From assembly GCF_002260525.1 (NCBI RefSeq), contig NZ_MRYI01000013.1, positions 62,001 through 126,000 of the forward strand: a stretch of DNA of 64,000 bases, read 5' to 3'. This document shows, one piece after another, positions 26,711 to 36,177 of this stretch (the stretch's first letter is position 1; every line of letters begins with the position of its first letter). The position numbers and the translations under genes were made by a program. Source of the stretch: Hahella sp. CCB-MM4. Lineage in GTDB: Bacteria; Pseudomonadota; Gammaproteobacteria; Pseudomonadales; Oleiphilaceae. The notes beneath the pieces are model-generated. The model saw only the letters and a program-made list of their open reading frames with translations. It was not told the origin of the DNA and searched no databases.

Positions 26711-28126
26711 CTAATTGGCTCCTGCTACAAGACTAGATGTATCTATTTCAATACCAGAAACAATATATCTACTAGCTTCTGACACGGTCTCTTTAACTAA
26801 ATCTATACGAATGTCATAAGGCATATAACGATCGCCATTTATTCTTACATCCAGAGACCCTTTCTGAAAGTAATAACTCCAAGAGTTTGGTCCGGTAGGC
26901 TCAATCTGAAAAAATGCTGGGCGGATAATTCTAAACGAAGAAATATATTCATCAGGAGTTAGCACAATCTCAGAGTCGGACAGCGTAATAGTAAGCTCTC
27001 CGTCCAAATATAACTTAGACGCTATTCTCCTAGCGCTAGATCTGGAAGACTTATTAATAAAATCTGACATTGCAAGACAATTCGACGAATTGCAGTTTAC
27101 ACCGCTAAAGTCACACCTACTATTTCTAACTAATTCAAGGTTGGAGGTTGGTAACTTAGAGTAATCATGCGCAGTAAATTGAACTTTCTCGTCCTCAAAA
27201 GAAGTATTACCATTTACAGCATTATCAGCCCAATCATTTATTGCGCAAGCAGTCAATATCGCTTTATCATTTCTATTAATGGGTAAAGTAGACACATAAT
27301 CTGAAAAAGATTGAACCACAGCAACTAATGGTTCTTTACCATCGGACGAAAGGTTCTTATCAGCATTATTTAAAACTTGTTTCCATGCATCTATATTTTC
27401 AATATGAGCTCTTCGTAAGCCGTTTTCAGTATCAAAGTCCATAAAAAAAGAGCCGATGGTTGTTAATGTAATTTTAAAGAAATCAGCTCCTTCTCCCGAA
27501 ATCTGAATATCTTTTTTCTTAATGTCCGCTGGGTTCAATTTTAAAGACAGTGCTTCTTCAGTGGAGTCGGGAGGAAAAAGAGCCTCCACCAGATCAAGCA
27601 ATAACGTTACATTTGATAGTATATTTTGATATTCAACAGCAAGAGGTGAAGATTCTGTAGCACTCAGTATTGTCTTTACAGCAGAGCTAGCCACTTCATC
27701 TTCCCATTCCTTAAGTACCACATCTATAGACACTGGCCCTCCATAAATAAATGGTGAGCTTATCAAATATGTTACCCCATTGTTTGCGCCTACATATCTA
27801 AATTTATAGCGCTCATCATCGTCCCTTTCATATGTAAAAATAACTGTCTTTTGTTTTTCCCCAAACTCGGGAGTTACCTGTATATATGCAACCCCATATT
27901 TCTTTCTATCTAGGAACAGTTCTTTAAGAAACTCAAATAGTTTACTGCCTCTCTCATTAATTGATGGCAGATTAAGATCCTTTAAGCTTATCGTCACATA
28001 GTCCTTTCCTTGGTCGTACAGAAATGGCTCCCCAGACTGATTTCCTATGGAGAGCTTGGCTGCAGACACATTTATGGACATGATCATTACGATAATTATA
28101 CTAAGGGTTATAGATATTCTTTCCAT
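26711..28126 (-). CDS. Exported hypothetical protein, AT-rich gene
   Basis: The start at 28126 has AAGGAGA seven bases upstream; the frame opens 13 codons earlier. 471 residues with a signal peptide (MERISITLSIIIVMIMSINVS). No repeat or enzyme motif found. Four Cys between about residues 335 and 360 (NSRCDFSGVNCNSSNCLAMS) suggest disulfides. Its base composition is clearly more AT-rich than most genes in the window, which hints at acquisition by transfer. Confidence 0.7.
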   Translation of the reverse strand: MERISITLSIIIVMIMSINVSAAKLSIGNQSGEPFLYDQGKDYVTISLKDLNLPSINERGSKLFEFLKELFLDRKKYGVAYIQVTPEFGEKQKTVIFTYERDDDERYKFRYVGANNGVTYLISSPFIYGGPVSIDVVLKEWEDEVASSAVKTILSATESSPLAVEYQNILSNVTLLLDLVEALFPPDSTEEALSLKLNPADIKKKDIQISGEGADFFKITLTTIGSFFMDFDTENGLRRAHIENIDAWKQVLNNADKNLSSDGKEPLVAVVQSFSDYVSTLPINRNDKAILTACAINDWADNAVNGNTSFEDEKVQFTAHDYSKLPTSNLELVRNSRCDFSGVNCNSSNCLAMSDFINKSSRSSARRIASKLYLDGELTITLSDSEIVLTPDEYISSFRIIRPAFFQIEPTGPNSWSYYFQKGSLDVRINGDRYMPYDIRIDLVKETVSEASRYIVSGIEIDTSSLVAGAN

Positions 28127-28611
28127 AACACGATTCTCCTTTATTATTGTTATTACCCTTTTCACATTATATAGCTAATATTTCTCTCAACTTTTATATA
28201 ATATGTCATCGATCATATGAAGATTGCTTATTCAGAAGAGCTATCCTTGCTATAAAACTGACAGAAAGGAGCCATACCACTCTGCAAAGAAAGTTTTTAT
28301 TCCAGAAAGCCTGTTGAAGATGAAAAGTTTGAGAAGAGAGCAAACATAACCGTTGAGGGAAATCCTTAAACTTCGAAGTTTCGTATTCCACTACCAAGCT
28401 CCAATCCATCTACGCCCTATTGATGAGAACATTTCTCAAAGAACCTACCTTTCCGTCAAGCTCCGAAAACGATCAATAATCAGCCAAACTTTCTAACAGA
28501 CTAGACGAAAATCGGCATTTTGAAAGGCTATCTTTTATAACTAATCGTTAGTAACTTATCCGCCTGGGGAATAGCGAGTGCTATCTTGATAACACGATAT
28601 TTTGATGAACC
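28127..28611. other. AT-rich intergenic region without a supported gene
   Basis: About 485 bp between the AT-rich exported protein gene and a small membrane protein gene. A 67-codon minus-strand frame at 28206-28409 has no ribosome site and an unusual composition, so I do not call it. No repeat array or hairpin stands out. Confidence 0.4.
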
Positions 28612-29040
28612 ATGAACAAACCAATATACGATCCTCCAAAGTCAGATTTGCTAATAACGGCCCAAGTAGAGATTCCTGAAAAGCTCATCAACAAAATTAA
28701 CAATGGTGCTATTGCTGCAACGGTACTTGGTGTACTGGTTCTCGGCCTTATATTGTTATACAGCAGTTCAAGGCCCGATTTGGGCAGCGACTATTTGATG
28801 TGGCTGGGATTTACAGCAGCGGTCTGTTTCGCTCTTGCGTATGGCATCTACCGAAAGAGCAGAGTTGCTTCTACTCTGATGTTCTTTCTTTTCCTGCTAA
28901 TCAAAATATTGATATGGATTCAAACGGGAAGCTTTGATCGTATTTTTATGTCGGCCATATTCCTGTACTTCCTGTTCCGGGCGATGGCCGCAACGTTCCA
29001 ATATCACAAACGATTGAAAGAAGCCGAGCCAGCCGCTTAA
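28612..29040 (+). CDS. Small integral membrane protein
   Basis: 142 residues. A short cytoplasmic start (MNKPIYDPPKSDLL) leads to four hydrophobic segments at about 33-50, 61-81, 88-103 and 110-126, then a basic tail. The opening N-K-P-Y-x-P-P is like that of the 37655 protein (TNPYKAPESDV), a pattern common at the start of small DUF-type membrane proteins. Function unknown. Confidence 0.65.
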   Translation: MNKPIYDPPKSDLLITAQVEIPEKLINKINNGAIAATVLGVLVLGLILLYSSSRPDLGSDYLMWLGFTAAVCFALAYGIYRKSRVASTLMFFLFLLIKILIWIQTGSFDRIFMSAIFLYFLFRAMAATFQYHKRLKEAEPAA

Positions 29041-29075
29041 CCATATTTCCCCGTAGCTCCGGGAACAAAAGTGTT

Positions 29076-29387
29076 TCAGTCAGCACTAGCAGGGTCAGGC
29101 GTTATCCGATCGTTCACTTCCTGAAAAAAGGACAGGGTTTTATCAAAACCTTCCCTATCAATATAAAGTCGTGTGACAAACAGCGGCGATAAAACCCATC
29201 GACAAACCGCCATTTTTTCAACACCATCCTTTTCCACCAACAGGAACCAGACTTTCTCCGTAAAGAACATTTCCCGGCTAGCATGAATAACGTCAGATTC
29301 CTTTATGATCCTGGCCTTTCGCAGCCCAGCCATTAGTAGCAGAGTATTCCGTCTTAACTTACGTAGCGTATCCCTTACTGCTGTCAT
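29076..29387 (-). CDS. Hypothetical protein
   Basis: 103 residues: a basic N-terminus (MTAVRDTLRKLRRNTLLL), then an alpha/beta core (VWFLLVEKDGVEKMAVCRWVLSPLFVTRLYIDREGFDKTL). No motif known to me. It converges with the small membrane protein gene 35 bp away. Confidence 0.5.
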   Translation of the reverse strand: MTAVRDTLRKLRRNTLLLMAGLRKARIIKESDVIHASREMFFTEKVWFLLVEKDGVEKMAVCRWVLSPLFVTRLYIDREGFDKTLSFFQEVNDRITPDPASAD

Positions 29388-29599
29388 TTTTCTCCAAGTC
29401 CACCTTATTCATCGATTAGGTTAGCTTTATCGACAATGCCACAGATGTTATTCAACCCGCGCAAGTTATTACGAATCCCTGAATAATGGAAGAATTGAGT
29501 ATGCCTTCAGACCAATGTTAAACCACCCCATCCTGGCCTATTATTTATACAGACTACACGTAAGCACTTATCATTCTCCGGAGCAAAGGAACCACGGAC

Positions 29600-31846
29600 A
29601 TGGCCCCAAGTGCAACAGACCAATATTCTTCCTGGGTTTATCGTTTACCCAATACTGAAGCCAGTATTGACCTCCGTGCAGGCGCCCGGATTCTATTCGA
29701 TTACCCGGCCATTTCCGGCTATATCAACCAAATTTCTTTCAGTGACTTTGTACTGGTATGGCAAGGGGCTGAGATTATCGCCCTAGGAAGGGTTGTTCCA
29801 ACAAGCAGCAATGAATCTGATGTCCCGCTGGACAGGCTGGGTTCTTTGCTGGGAGCTCAAATACTCTTTCAAATCTCTCCGCCAATTTACATCGAAGAGC
29901 TTATGGGAACGGGTGTATTTGGGAATCTGAATTCGGGGATATCGGATAGCCAGATTACTCCTCTGACTGAGCGTCAATGGCAGACGCTATTGAGCTTCTT
30001 GGAGAAACACACAGACCCGGAAGCTTTTAAAAACCTGATCAGCCAACTTGGCAGCTATCGGGAAATTTCTGGTACAGATCCTGGCACTGGCACTGGCACT
30101 GGCACTGGCACTGGCACTGGCACTGAGCCTGGTAGAGCATCAAGAAAGGGGCAAAGTAAAGAACCAAAAAAAAGTACCAGGAAAACCAACAGTCCCAAGC
30201 CTCCACCCCGCTCTACCACGAAGCCTGAACTAGACCACAAAACCGGCATCAACTACGACTCCCCTTTCACCGAAGACGAACTCAGCCGCTCCCCCATAGC
30301 CCAGGGACTAGCCGTCACCCTAAACAATCTTTATCGGGATTCACGAGAAGAAGCCAAAGACAGTTTTCGCATTCACCTGCACGGCATGTGGGGATCGGGG
30401 AAATCCACCTTTATGCGATTGCTGACTCTCGCATTACAGCCGGTTCGAACACAGAAAGATCCGGATGGCAGGAAATATATATCACTCCTGCCGGAGACTG
30501 ACCGACATACCGATTGGGTAGTTGTGAACTTCAATGCCTGGCAGCAGCAGCGGCTTGAACCAATCTGGTGGTCGCTATACCAGACCATTTATACCGACAC
30601 CTGTGAAAACCTGTTTACTCCCCCTTCGTATAACCTCAATCACCGGGAAATAGAAATGAACACCCGCCGCCACCGTATCCGGCAGGCAGAGAGAAGGTGG
30701 AGAGAAAGCTTTCGGGGGCCATGGAGAGGGCTGGCGACGTTAGGGGCAGCTATCACCATCGTTGCGTTGATTTTGATTTTTGCGGGTAATAACGCCGATA
30801 GTGCCAAGAACATCCTGGGGCTGATTCTGTCCGCCTTCTCCATTCCCATGGTGGTGTTTAATCTCTACAAATTACGGGAACAGGACCCCTCCCAGGCCTC
30901 CCGGCAGGAGGCGACAGTGTTTGCCCGAAAGAATGACGATCCACTACAAGTTTTGAGAAACCGCTTCAAGGAACTCGTGACGGAAGTAGACGGCCCGATC
31001 ATGGTGTACATCGATGACCTGGACCGTTGCAATGCAGATTATGTCATCAAGCTGCTGGAAGTGATTCAAACCGTCTTCAACGATTCACGGGTGTATTATC
31101 TGATTGCCGCCGACCGGCGCTGGGTTCACACGGCCTATGAGACCGTTTACCCGGACATGATGGAGAGCATTCGGGAACCGGGCAAGGACATGGGCTCACT
31201 GTTTCTGGAGAAAATCTTCCAGATGGACGTGACCATTCCCGAGATCAGCAAAGAACAGAAAGAAGCCTACTTCGACACACTCCTGGCACGCCAGAAAGAG
31301 GGGCTGATCCAGGACACGGACAAACCAACACCTGAAGAAATCAACCGGGAAACATCTGCCAGTGTTGATGTCATGATGCAGAAACTGACCAACCCGGATC
31401 TGCATCCGGTCATGCGACAAGCCATCAGCAATAAGGCAGCAGTGGAAATCAACTCCCGCAAAGCCCAGAAACAGTTGGAACACTTTCTCAAACCTTACGG
31501 TATTTTTCTGGCCAGCAATCCGCGCGCAATGAAGCGTTATGTAAACGCCTACACCATGATCCTGACCATCGCCCTGGTGCTCTGCCCGACTGAAATGGGA
31601 CAGGAGGAAAACCAGAAGAAGCTGGCTCTGTGGATGATCATTCTCACCCGCTGGCCTTCCGCAGTGGAGGAAATCCGTATGGCGGTCAAGCACGATAGAT
31701 TACTGGATTTTGAAAATACCAACTCCCTGAAGTCCATTGATGTCAGTCTGTTTGAGCAGGTGTGGAGAGGAAACGGAGAAAACATCGATGTGTCGCTGGA
31801 TGTTGAATCAGCCCGCCTGTTTTTGAGGCTGACCCACAGAACCTGA
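29600..31846 (+). CDS. KAP-family P-loop NTPase with an EVE/PUA-like N-terminal domain
   Basis: 748 residues. Residues 1-145 (SWVYRLPNTEASIDLRAGAR, FVLVWQGAEIIALGRVV, ending ITPLTERQWQTLLSFL) look like an EVE/PUA-type domain. A linker at about 160-215 contains a (TG)n run and basic Ser/Pro sequence. The KAP NTPase has Walker A GMWGSGKST at about 262-270 and Walker B MVYIDDLDRC at about 467-476. Two transmembrane segments (about 376-420) are inserted between them, the hallmark of KAP proteins. A long helical C-terminus contains ASNPRAMKRYVNAY. Bacterial KAP NTPases are membrane-anchored and several take part in phage defence; that role here is inference. No partner gene is adjacent. Confidence 0.88.
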   Translation: MAPSATDQYSSWVYRLPNTEASIDLRAGARILFDYPAISGYINQISFSDFVLVWQGAEIIALGRVVPTSSNESDVPLDRLGSLLGAQILFQISPPIYIEELMGTGVFGNLNSGISDSQITPLTERQWQTLLSFLEKHTDPEAFKNLISQLGSYREISGTDPGTGTGTGTGTGTGTEPGRASRKGQSKEPKKSTRKTNSPKPPPRSTTKPELDHKTGINYDSPFTEDELSRSPIAQGLAVTLNNLYRDSREEAKDSFRIHLHGMWGSGKSTFMRLLTLALQPVRTQKDPDGRKYISLLPETDRHTDWVVVNFNAWQQQRLEPIWWSLYQTIYTDTCENLFTPPSYNLNHREIEMNTRRHRIRQAERRWRESFRGPWRGLATLGAAITIVALILIFAGNNADSAKNILGLILSAFSIPMVVFNLYKLREQDPSQASRQEATVFARKNDDPLQVLRNRFKELVTEVDGPIMVYIDDLDRCNADYVIKLLEVIQTVFNDSRVYYLIAADRRWVHTAYETVYPDMMESIREPGKDMGSLFLEKIFQMDVTIPEISKEQKEAYFDTLLARQKEGLIQDTDKPTPEEINRETSASVDVMMQKLTNPDLHPVMRQAISNKAAVEINSRKAQKQLEHFLKPYGIFLASNPRAMKRYVNAYTMILTIALVLCPTEMGQEENQKKLALWMIILTRWPSAVEEIRMAVKHDRLLDFENTNSLKSIDVSLFEQVWRGNGENIDVSLDVESARLFLRLTHRT
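30081..30125. repeat. Hexanucleotide microsatellite in the KAP gene
   Basis: CTGGCA is repeated seven times in a row from 30081, plus CTG, encoding the Gly-Thr linker of the KAP protein. A 6-bp unit changes linker length in steps of two residues without breaking the frame. Confidence 0.95.
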
Positions 31847-31851
31847 AAACT

Positions 31852-31957
31852 GAACAGCCTGCTTATAGAGCAGACAGTGGCATGTATTGAACAGACAGGG
31901 AATGTAATAAACAAACACGGAATATATAGAACAAATAAAGAGCCGTATTGAACAGGC
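31852..31957. repeat. Degenerate ~20-bp tandem repeat after the KAP gene
   Basis: Starting six bases after the KAP stop, the motif GAACAGACAGGGAATGTAAT and variants recur about every 19-21 bases (near 31852, 31869, 31888, 31909, 31929 and 31949). It fills the space up to the terminator hairpin. Drift is higher than in other arrays. Confidence 0.7.
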
Positions 31958-31968
31958 AAAAGAAGAAT

Positions 31969-32014
31969 CCCTGCGCTTCTTCAATGATCAGTAAAGTGAC
32001 CGGGAAGCGCAGGG
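31969..32014. terminator. Bidirectional terminator between the KAP gene and the small minus-strand gene
   Basis: CCCTGCGCTTC (31969-31979) and GAAGCGCAGGG (32004-32014) are perfect 11-bp inverted arms with a 24-nt loop. On the minus strand a T-rich tract follows. It lies between convergent genes. Confidence 0.75.
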
Positions 32015-32032
32015 TATTTGTACAGCAAGTCG

Positions 32033-32173
32033 TTAACAGTTAATCGCTTGAGCCTTACGGGCTTTCTCGAAGACTTTTTTCAGGTATTCGAGATTTTCTT
32101 TGGCGGGTTTAAAATTTGTAGGAGCTAGTTTTTTAGGAGCTTGAGTGTTTTGCTCTTCTTTTGACGGTGTCAT
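32033..32173 (-). CDS. Small 46-residue basic protein
   Basis: The start at 32173 has a full AGGAGGT seven bases upstream, the strongest site in the area; the open frame extends to 32323 but with no site. The product begins MTPSKEEQNTQAPKKLAPTN, has a helical centre (LEYLKKVFEKARK) and ends AINC. A leader-like helix with a C-terminal Cys would fit a peptide precursor, but no modification enzyme is next to it. Function unknown. The remaining gap up to 32572 holds no other gene. Confidence 0.6.
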   Translation of the reverse strand: MTPSKEEQNTQAPKKLAPTNFKPAKENLEYLKKVFEKARKAQAINC

Positions 32174-32572
32174 TTTTATTACCTCCTGGTTTGGGTAGCG
32201 GTATATCCTTATTTCCTGTGCCTGAACCCAACTGCTCTCTGGAATCCGAGCGGTCCTGATATTTGAAGTTACATCCCTGTGCGACGGTCGTCTATGATTC
32301 AAATCGGCTATGCCGTTTGACATAGTGCCGCCGAAAGTTTCCGCTTACATGTAAGGAACTACTTCCAGGCAATACTGAAACATAGCCCAATATATTTGGA
32401 AAGTGAAATCACTGTAATTCATATGTAATACAGGTTTCAGTCACATTAGTTAGTAGTATATGTTGTCTCTGGTGAGCGATTAATTGATCCTGCTCAAGCA
32501 TCATGTTGATTTAAATAAGAAAATATCAGTTATTCAAAATTCTGCACTGACTTGCCACGGAAGCTGCGCCTG

Positions 32573-33904
32573 ATGATGATTTTTAAGAACCGGACAATAT
32601 CTATTCTCCGACCTCGCAATAAAGCTCTCGGTATACCGGAATTGATCGCCATTGCCCTCGGCGGCATGGTAGGCGGCGGCATTTTTACGGTATTGGGGAT
32701 TTCCGTTTCCATGATCGGTGTCTACACCCCTATTGCCATTAGTATCGGAGGGCTGTTTGCCGCTCTCGCCGCTTACTCCTATATCAAGCTGGGGGTGTAC
32801 TACAAAGACGAAGGGGCCACTTACTCGTTCTATAAGAAGACCTTCCCCAAATCCCCCTTTGCTGCGTCTCTCATCGGCTGGTGGGTAATTTTCGGGTATA
32901 TCAGTACATTAGCTCTCTATGCCTATACCTTCGCCTCTTATGCCATCAGCGGGTTTGCCTTTGCCGACAGTGAGTGGACCCGCAAGCTGGTGGCCGGAGG
33001 CATCATTGCCGTCTTTACCCTGATCAATGTCTGGAGCGTGAAAGGCATGGGGAAAGTCGAGGATCTGATGGTTTACACCAAGCTGGTCATACTGGTGGTC
33101 ATTTCATTTGTTCTGATCAATAACAGTGATACGACCATCCCTGCACTGCTTCATGATGACGGCAATGTAACCTTTCTCAATATATTGATCGTCGCTTCCC
33201 TCACCTTCGTCGCTTATGAGGGATTCCAGTTGGTGGTCAATGCCGTCAATGAAATGGAAAAACCTGAGCGCAACATCCCCAGAGCCATTTATTCCGCCAT
33301 TGCTCTGGCCATCCTGATTTACTTTGTCATTGCACTGGGAGCCATCCTCGCCATTCCGTTTGAGGACATTATCAGTAACCAGGAATATGCGCTGGCCTCA
33401 GGGGCCGACCATGTTCTCGGACACTGGGGAACCGATCTGGTCATCCTCGGTGCCCTGCTGGCCACCAGCAGTGCCATCAGCGGCACGCTGTTCGGTGCAT
33501 CCCGGCAAATGGCGGTTATTGCCAAGGATGGGTATTTCCCCAAACTGCTGGCCAAACGAAGCCGGAATATCCCGGTATATTCGATATCCGCGATGTCCGT
33601 CTTCGCGTTTCTATTGATCCTGGCGGGTAACCTTCAGGTCATCCTTGAATTCGGTAGTGTCACTTTTCTGCTGGTGTCTATGCTCATGGCCTACGCCAAC
33701 TACCGCGTTCGCCACAGAACAGATTCCTCACCTATAGTGGCGCTGATAGCCGTTTTCGGGCTGCTGGCGGGGACGATTTTGATTATTTACTTTGAGGCGA
33801 GCTATCAACCGGAACAACTGTACTTCATTGGTGGCCTGTATGCCCTTTTAACCCTGTGTTCATGGATCTATTCCAGAAGCAAGGTCTTACAACCTGTCGC
33901 ATGA
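32573..33904 (+). CDS. APC-superfamily amino acid permease
   Basis: 443 residues from the ATG at 32573 (32576 or an upstream TTG at 32552 are alternatives). Twelve hydrophobic segments with the APC family start GIPELIAIALGGMVGGGIFTVLG in helix 1, including the unwound GGGIF motif that contacts substrate. Further on, FVAYEGFQLVVNAVNEMEKPERNIPRA is the typical helix 6-7 region and SAISGTLFGASRQMAVIAKDGYFP helix 8. It should be a proton-coupled amino acid or amine transporter of the inner membrane. It stands alone and ends in a hairpin that overlaps its stop codon. Confidence 0.92.
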   Translation: MMIFKNRTISILRPRNKALGIPELIAIALGGMVGGGIFTVLGISVSMIGVYTPIAISIGGLFAALAAYSYIKLGVYYKDEGATYSFYKKTFPKSPFAASLIGWWVIFGYISTLALYAYTFASYAISGFAFADSEWTRKLVAGGIIAVFTLINVWSVKGMGKVEDLMVYTKLVILVVISFVLINNSDTTIPALLHDDGNVTFLNILIVASLTFVAYEGFQLVVNAVNEMEKPERNIPRAIYSAIALAILIYFVIALGAILAIPFEDIISNQEYALASGADHVLGHWGTDLVILGALLATSSAISGTLFGASRQMAVIAKDGYFPKLLAKRSRNIPVYSISAMSVFAFLLILAGNLQVILEFGSVTFLLVSMLMAYANYRVRHRTDSSPIVALIAVFGLLAGTILIIYFEASYQPEQLYFIGGLYALLTLCSWIYSRSKVLQPVA

Positions 33905-33922
33905 AGATAATACTTCATGCGA
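33897..33922. terminator. Hairpin overlapping the permease stop codon
   Basis: TCGCATGAAG-ATAATA-CTTCATGCGA is a perfect 10-bp stem with a 6-nt loop; the stop codon of the permease gene is inside the left arm. It separates convergent permease and GNAT genes. Confidence 0.7.
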
Positions 33923-33956
33923 CCGATTCAGGTCATCTGGGAGCTTTAACAGGAGA

Positions 33957-34439
33957 CTACAGGGGCTTTTCCCAAAACATTGCCCTACCGTGTTTCGGGC
34001 CCAGTTCATATCCTGAGAACCCAAAGCTGGAATATACCCTTTGGGCTTTGGCATTCCCTTCCAGGACTTCAAGGGTTAATTTGCAACATCCCCGCTTCTG
34101 TGCGATCGACTGGACTTTTTGCAGCAGCTTTCGACTAAGCCCCAAGCCACGAAAATCAGATGCCACGACAATGTCATGGATATTGATCAGTGGCCGGCAT
34201 TTGAAGGTGGAAAAGCCCTGGAAGCAATTGACCAGGCCTGCCGGCTGATCATCCACATAACAGAGAAGACTGAAGGCATTTGGAATCTTCGCGAGTTCAA
34301 CCGCCAGCCGTTGGCGAATATCTTCAGACAACGGTTCACCGCCTCCCATCGGATCTCTGGCATAACAGTCCATCAGGAAACCAATATCCCTACTATGTGT
34401 GGGATTAAGGTAATCTGCGACAACAATTTCTACTTTCAT
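33957..34439 (-). CDS. GNAT-family N-acetyltransferase
   Basis: 160 residues. The acetyl-CoA motif A is present as IHDIVVASDFRGLGLSRKLL (R-G-L-G-L, preceded by a beta strand), followed by CCKLTLEVLEGNAKAQRVYSSFGFSGYEL, motif B. Acceptor unknown; the domain ends in a Trp-rich FWEKPL tail. Monocistronic, convergent with the permease. Confidence 0.9.
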   Translation of the reverse strand: MKVEIVVADYLNPTHSRDIGFLMDCYARDPMGGGEPLSEDIRQRLAVELAKIPNAFSLLCYVDDQPAGLVNCFQGFSTFKCRPLINIHDIVVASDFRGLGLSRKLLQKVQSIAQKRGCCKLTLEVLEGNAKAQRVYSSFGFSGYELGPKHGRAMFWEKPL

Positions 34440-34565
34440 CCTGATGTTTCCTCGGCTTACTGGGCCATGATTACAGTTTTTTCAGGTCAGAAATTTCCAT
34501 ATTTCTTGCATATTTTCTTCTCACAATCGACTGGTGTCTTTCAAACAGCCAAAAGATAACAGCCT

Positions 34566-35417
34566 GTGAAGTTCGTGGTTAACATATTTAGGCGTTTTCC
34601 CAACCTATGGACGGCGGTGGTGTTCCTGCTATCCGTCACCTATGTCTATGCCGATCCAACGTCACACAGCACAGTGCTAGTGGACACAAATGGCTCGTCC
34701 ATTGTCATGGAAATACACTTTCCTCTTGATCAATTGCAGTTGGCCATACCTGATCTCAAGCTGGACAATAGCTCTGATCATATGTTGGACAAAAGCTCTG
34801 AACTTAATCTGGATAAAGACTCCGGCCTTAAACTAAATAGCCGCGCTAGCCTGAATGGAGAAAGCATCATGCAACTCTATAGCTATCTGCATCAGCATGT
34901 CGCCATCACCACCGATAACAATGATCCCTATACTCTCGATGTCGACAGCATCGACATTGATCATTCAGGAGATTTGCCGCAACTCCAGGCTAACCTGACC
35001 TTCACTTTGCCGGACAGCACAGAACCTGATATCACAGAGTCTGGTGAGACAAAACCAAATAGCTTCAACCTGCACTTCAGCGCCATACTACATCAACAGA
35101 TGGCCCATGAAGCCTATGTTCAAGTGCGCGCGCCCTGGCAAGATGACGCTCTGCCCGACAGTCCCTATCGTCTCAATATCCTCCATTATGGTCATGAGAG
35201 CATTCGTATCGACGGAACAGAGACCAGCCTTTGGAACACATTGCGACAGCTTCAGATGTCGAAATATGGGGTTTGGATTGACGGCACTCTTCTCACGATC
35301 CTCTGGCTATGCCTCATTTATTACCTGGTCAGGTCCCGGCGGGTAACCCGCCCTACTGAAAAGCGCCTTTCAGGTAAGAAGTTATGTCCCCGGCAGCAGG
35401 AAAAAGTCGAAATCTGA
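34566..35417 (+). CDS. Exported protein with a C-terminal membrane anchor
   Basis: 283 residues from a GTG start. Signal peptide about 1-29 (ending YVYA), then a beta-rich extracytoplasmic part, one transmembrane helix at about 240-257 (GTLLTILWLCLIYYLV) and a basic tail. Residues 64-90 are an in-frame 8-residue repeat of the type L-x-L-D-x-S-S-x. Family not recognised. Confidence 0.65.
   Translation: MKFVVNIFRRFPNLWTAVVFLLSVTYVYADPTSHSTVLVDTNGSSIVMEIHFPLDQLQLAIPDLKLDNSSDHMLDKSSELNLDKDSGLKLNSRASLNGESIMQLYSYLHQHVAITTDNNDPYTLDVDSIDIDHSGDLPQLQANLTFTLPDSTEPDITESGETKPNSFNLHFSAILHQQMAHEAYVQVRAPWQDDALPDSPYRLNILHYGHESIRIDGTETSLWNTLRQLQMSKYGVWIDGTLLTILWLCLIYYLVRSRRVTRPTEKRLSGKKLCPRQQEKVEI
34755..34850. 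repeat. In-frame 24-bp tandem repeat in the exported protein gene
   Basis: Units at 34755, 34779, 34803 and 34827 encode LKLDNSSD, HMLDKSSE, LNLDKDSG and LKLNSRAS. The coding register is kept. It is the coding counterpart of the intergenic arrays elsewhere in the window. Confidence 0.85.
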
Positions 35418-35631
35418 GAGCTAATCACCGCTCCTCAAAAATATTTAATCATTTCTCAGGCAATTACGTCTGCCCACGATCCTGTAAATTTGCTATTTTT
35501 GGCCTTCACATTTTTCTGCGCCTGTCACCCTTTCCAGACAGATGCTCAGAACGGATTTCAGGATGCGAGCCTCCGCTCTAATCAGGATACCCACGCACCT
35601 GATTTGCAGGACCAAAGAAGGAACCCTTGTT

Positions 35632-36177
35632 ATGAACCCGCGCCCAGTCATTCTGGTACTGGCATGTTGTCTCGGCTTGCCGGCATTACATGCAAACGCC
35701 GAAGCCAAAACCTACGGTGGAGCCCACGTCGGCCTGTTGAATTTCGAAGTCAATGACGTCACCTTCCGGCCTTGGTTTGCCGGACTCCAGACCGGCTTTC
35801 AGTCAGACAGCGGCGTTGGCATGGAAGTCGCGGCGGCAACCGGCATTATAGACAATGAATCCAATAAGACCGAAATGTCCCTGAATTATAGTGCCCAGGG
35901 CTACCTCACATATTCCCTTTACGATGAATATGACGGACCCCGCCGAGGTCAATTTCTTTTAGGCGCTGGCTATGCGGTCATGGAAACCAGCACCAGAGCG
36001 GGTTCCACAGACTATCCGGGCGACCAGACCTGGGACGGCCCGGCACTGATGATCCGATACTCCGAGTACCTGCCTTCCTATCCCAAGGTTAATCTGGCAG
36101 CCAGCTATGAGCATTATTATCTGGACGACCAGCTTTCCGTTGCGCAATTTACCCTTGGAGTAACTTATGATTTTTAG
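35632..36177 (+). CDS. Outer-membrane beta-barrel protein
   Basis: The start at 35632 has AAGGA nine bases upstream; the frame opens 30 codons earlier. 181 residues: signal peptide (MNPRPVILVLACCLGLPALHANA), then alternating amphipathic strands (YGGAHVGLLNFEV, RPWFAGLQTGFQ, GVGMEVAAATGI, QFLLGAGYAVME) and a C-terminal strand FTLGVTYDF ending in Phe, the outer-membrane insertion signal. It is a small 8-strand OmpA/OmpW-like barrel. Its last 11 bases overlap the next gene, so the two are coupled. Confidence 0.85.
   Translation: MNPRPVILVLACCLGLPALHANAEAKTYGGAHVGLLNFEVNDVTFRPWFAGLQTGFQSDSGVGMEVAAATGIIDNESNKTEMSLNYSAQGYLTYSLYDEYDGPRRGQFLLGAGYAVMETSTRAGSTDYPGDQTWDGPALMIRYSEYLPSYPKVNLAASYEHYYLDDQLSVAQFTLGVTYDF

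Noticed and set aside
28206-28409. 67-codon minus-strand frame in an AT-rich gap
   Set aside because: No ribosome site, no neighbour in an operon, composition not convincing.
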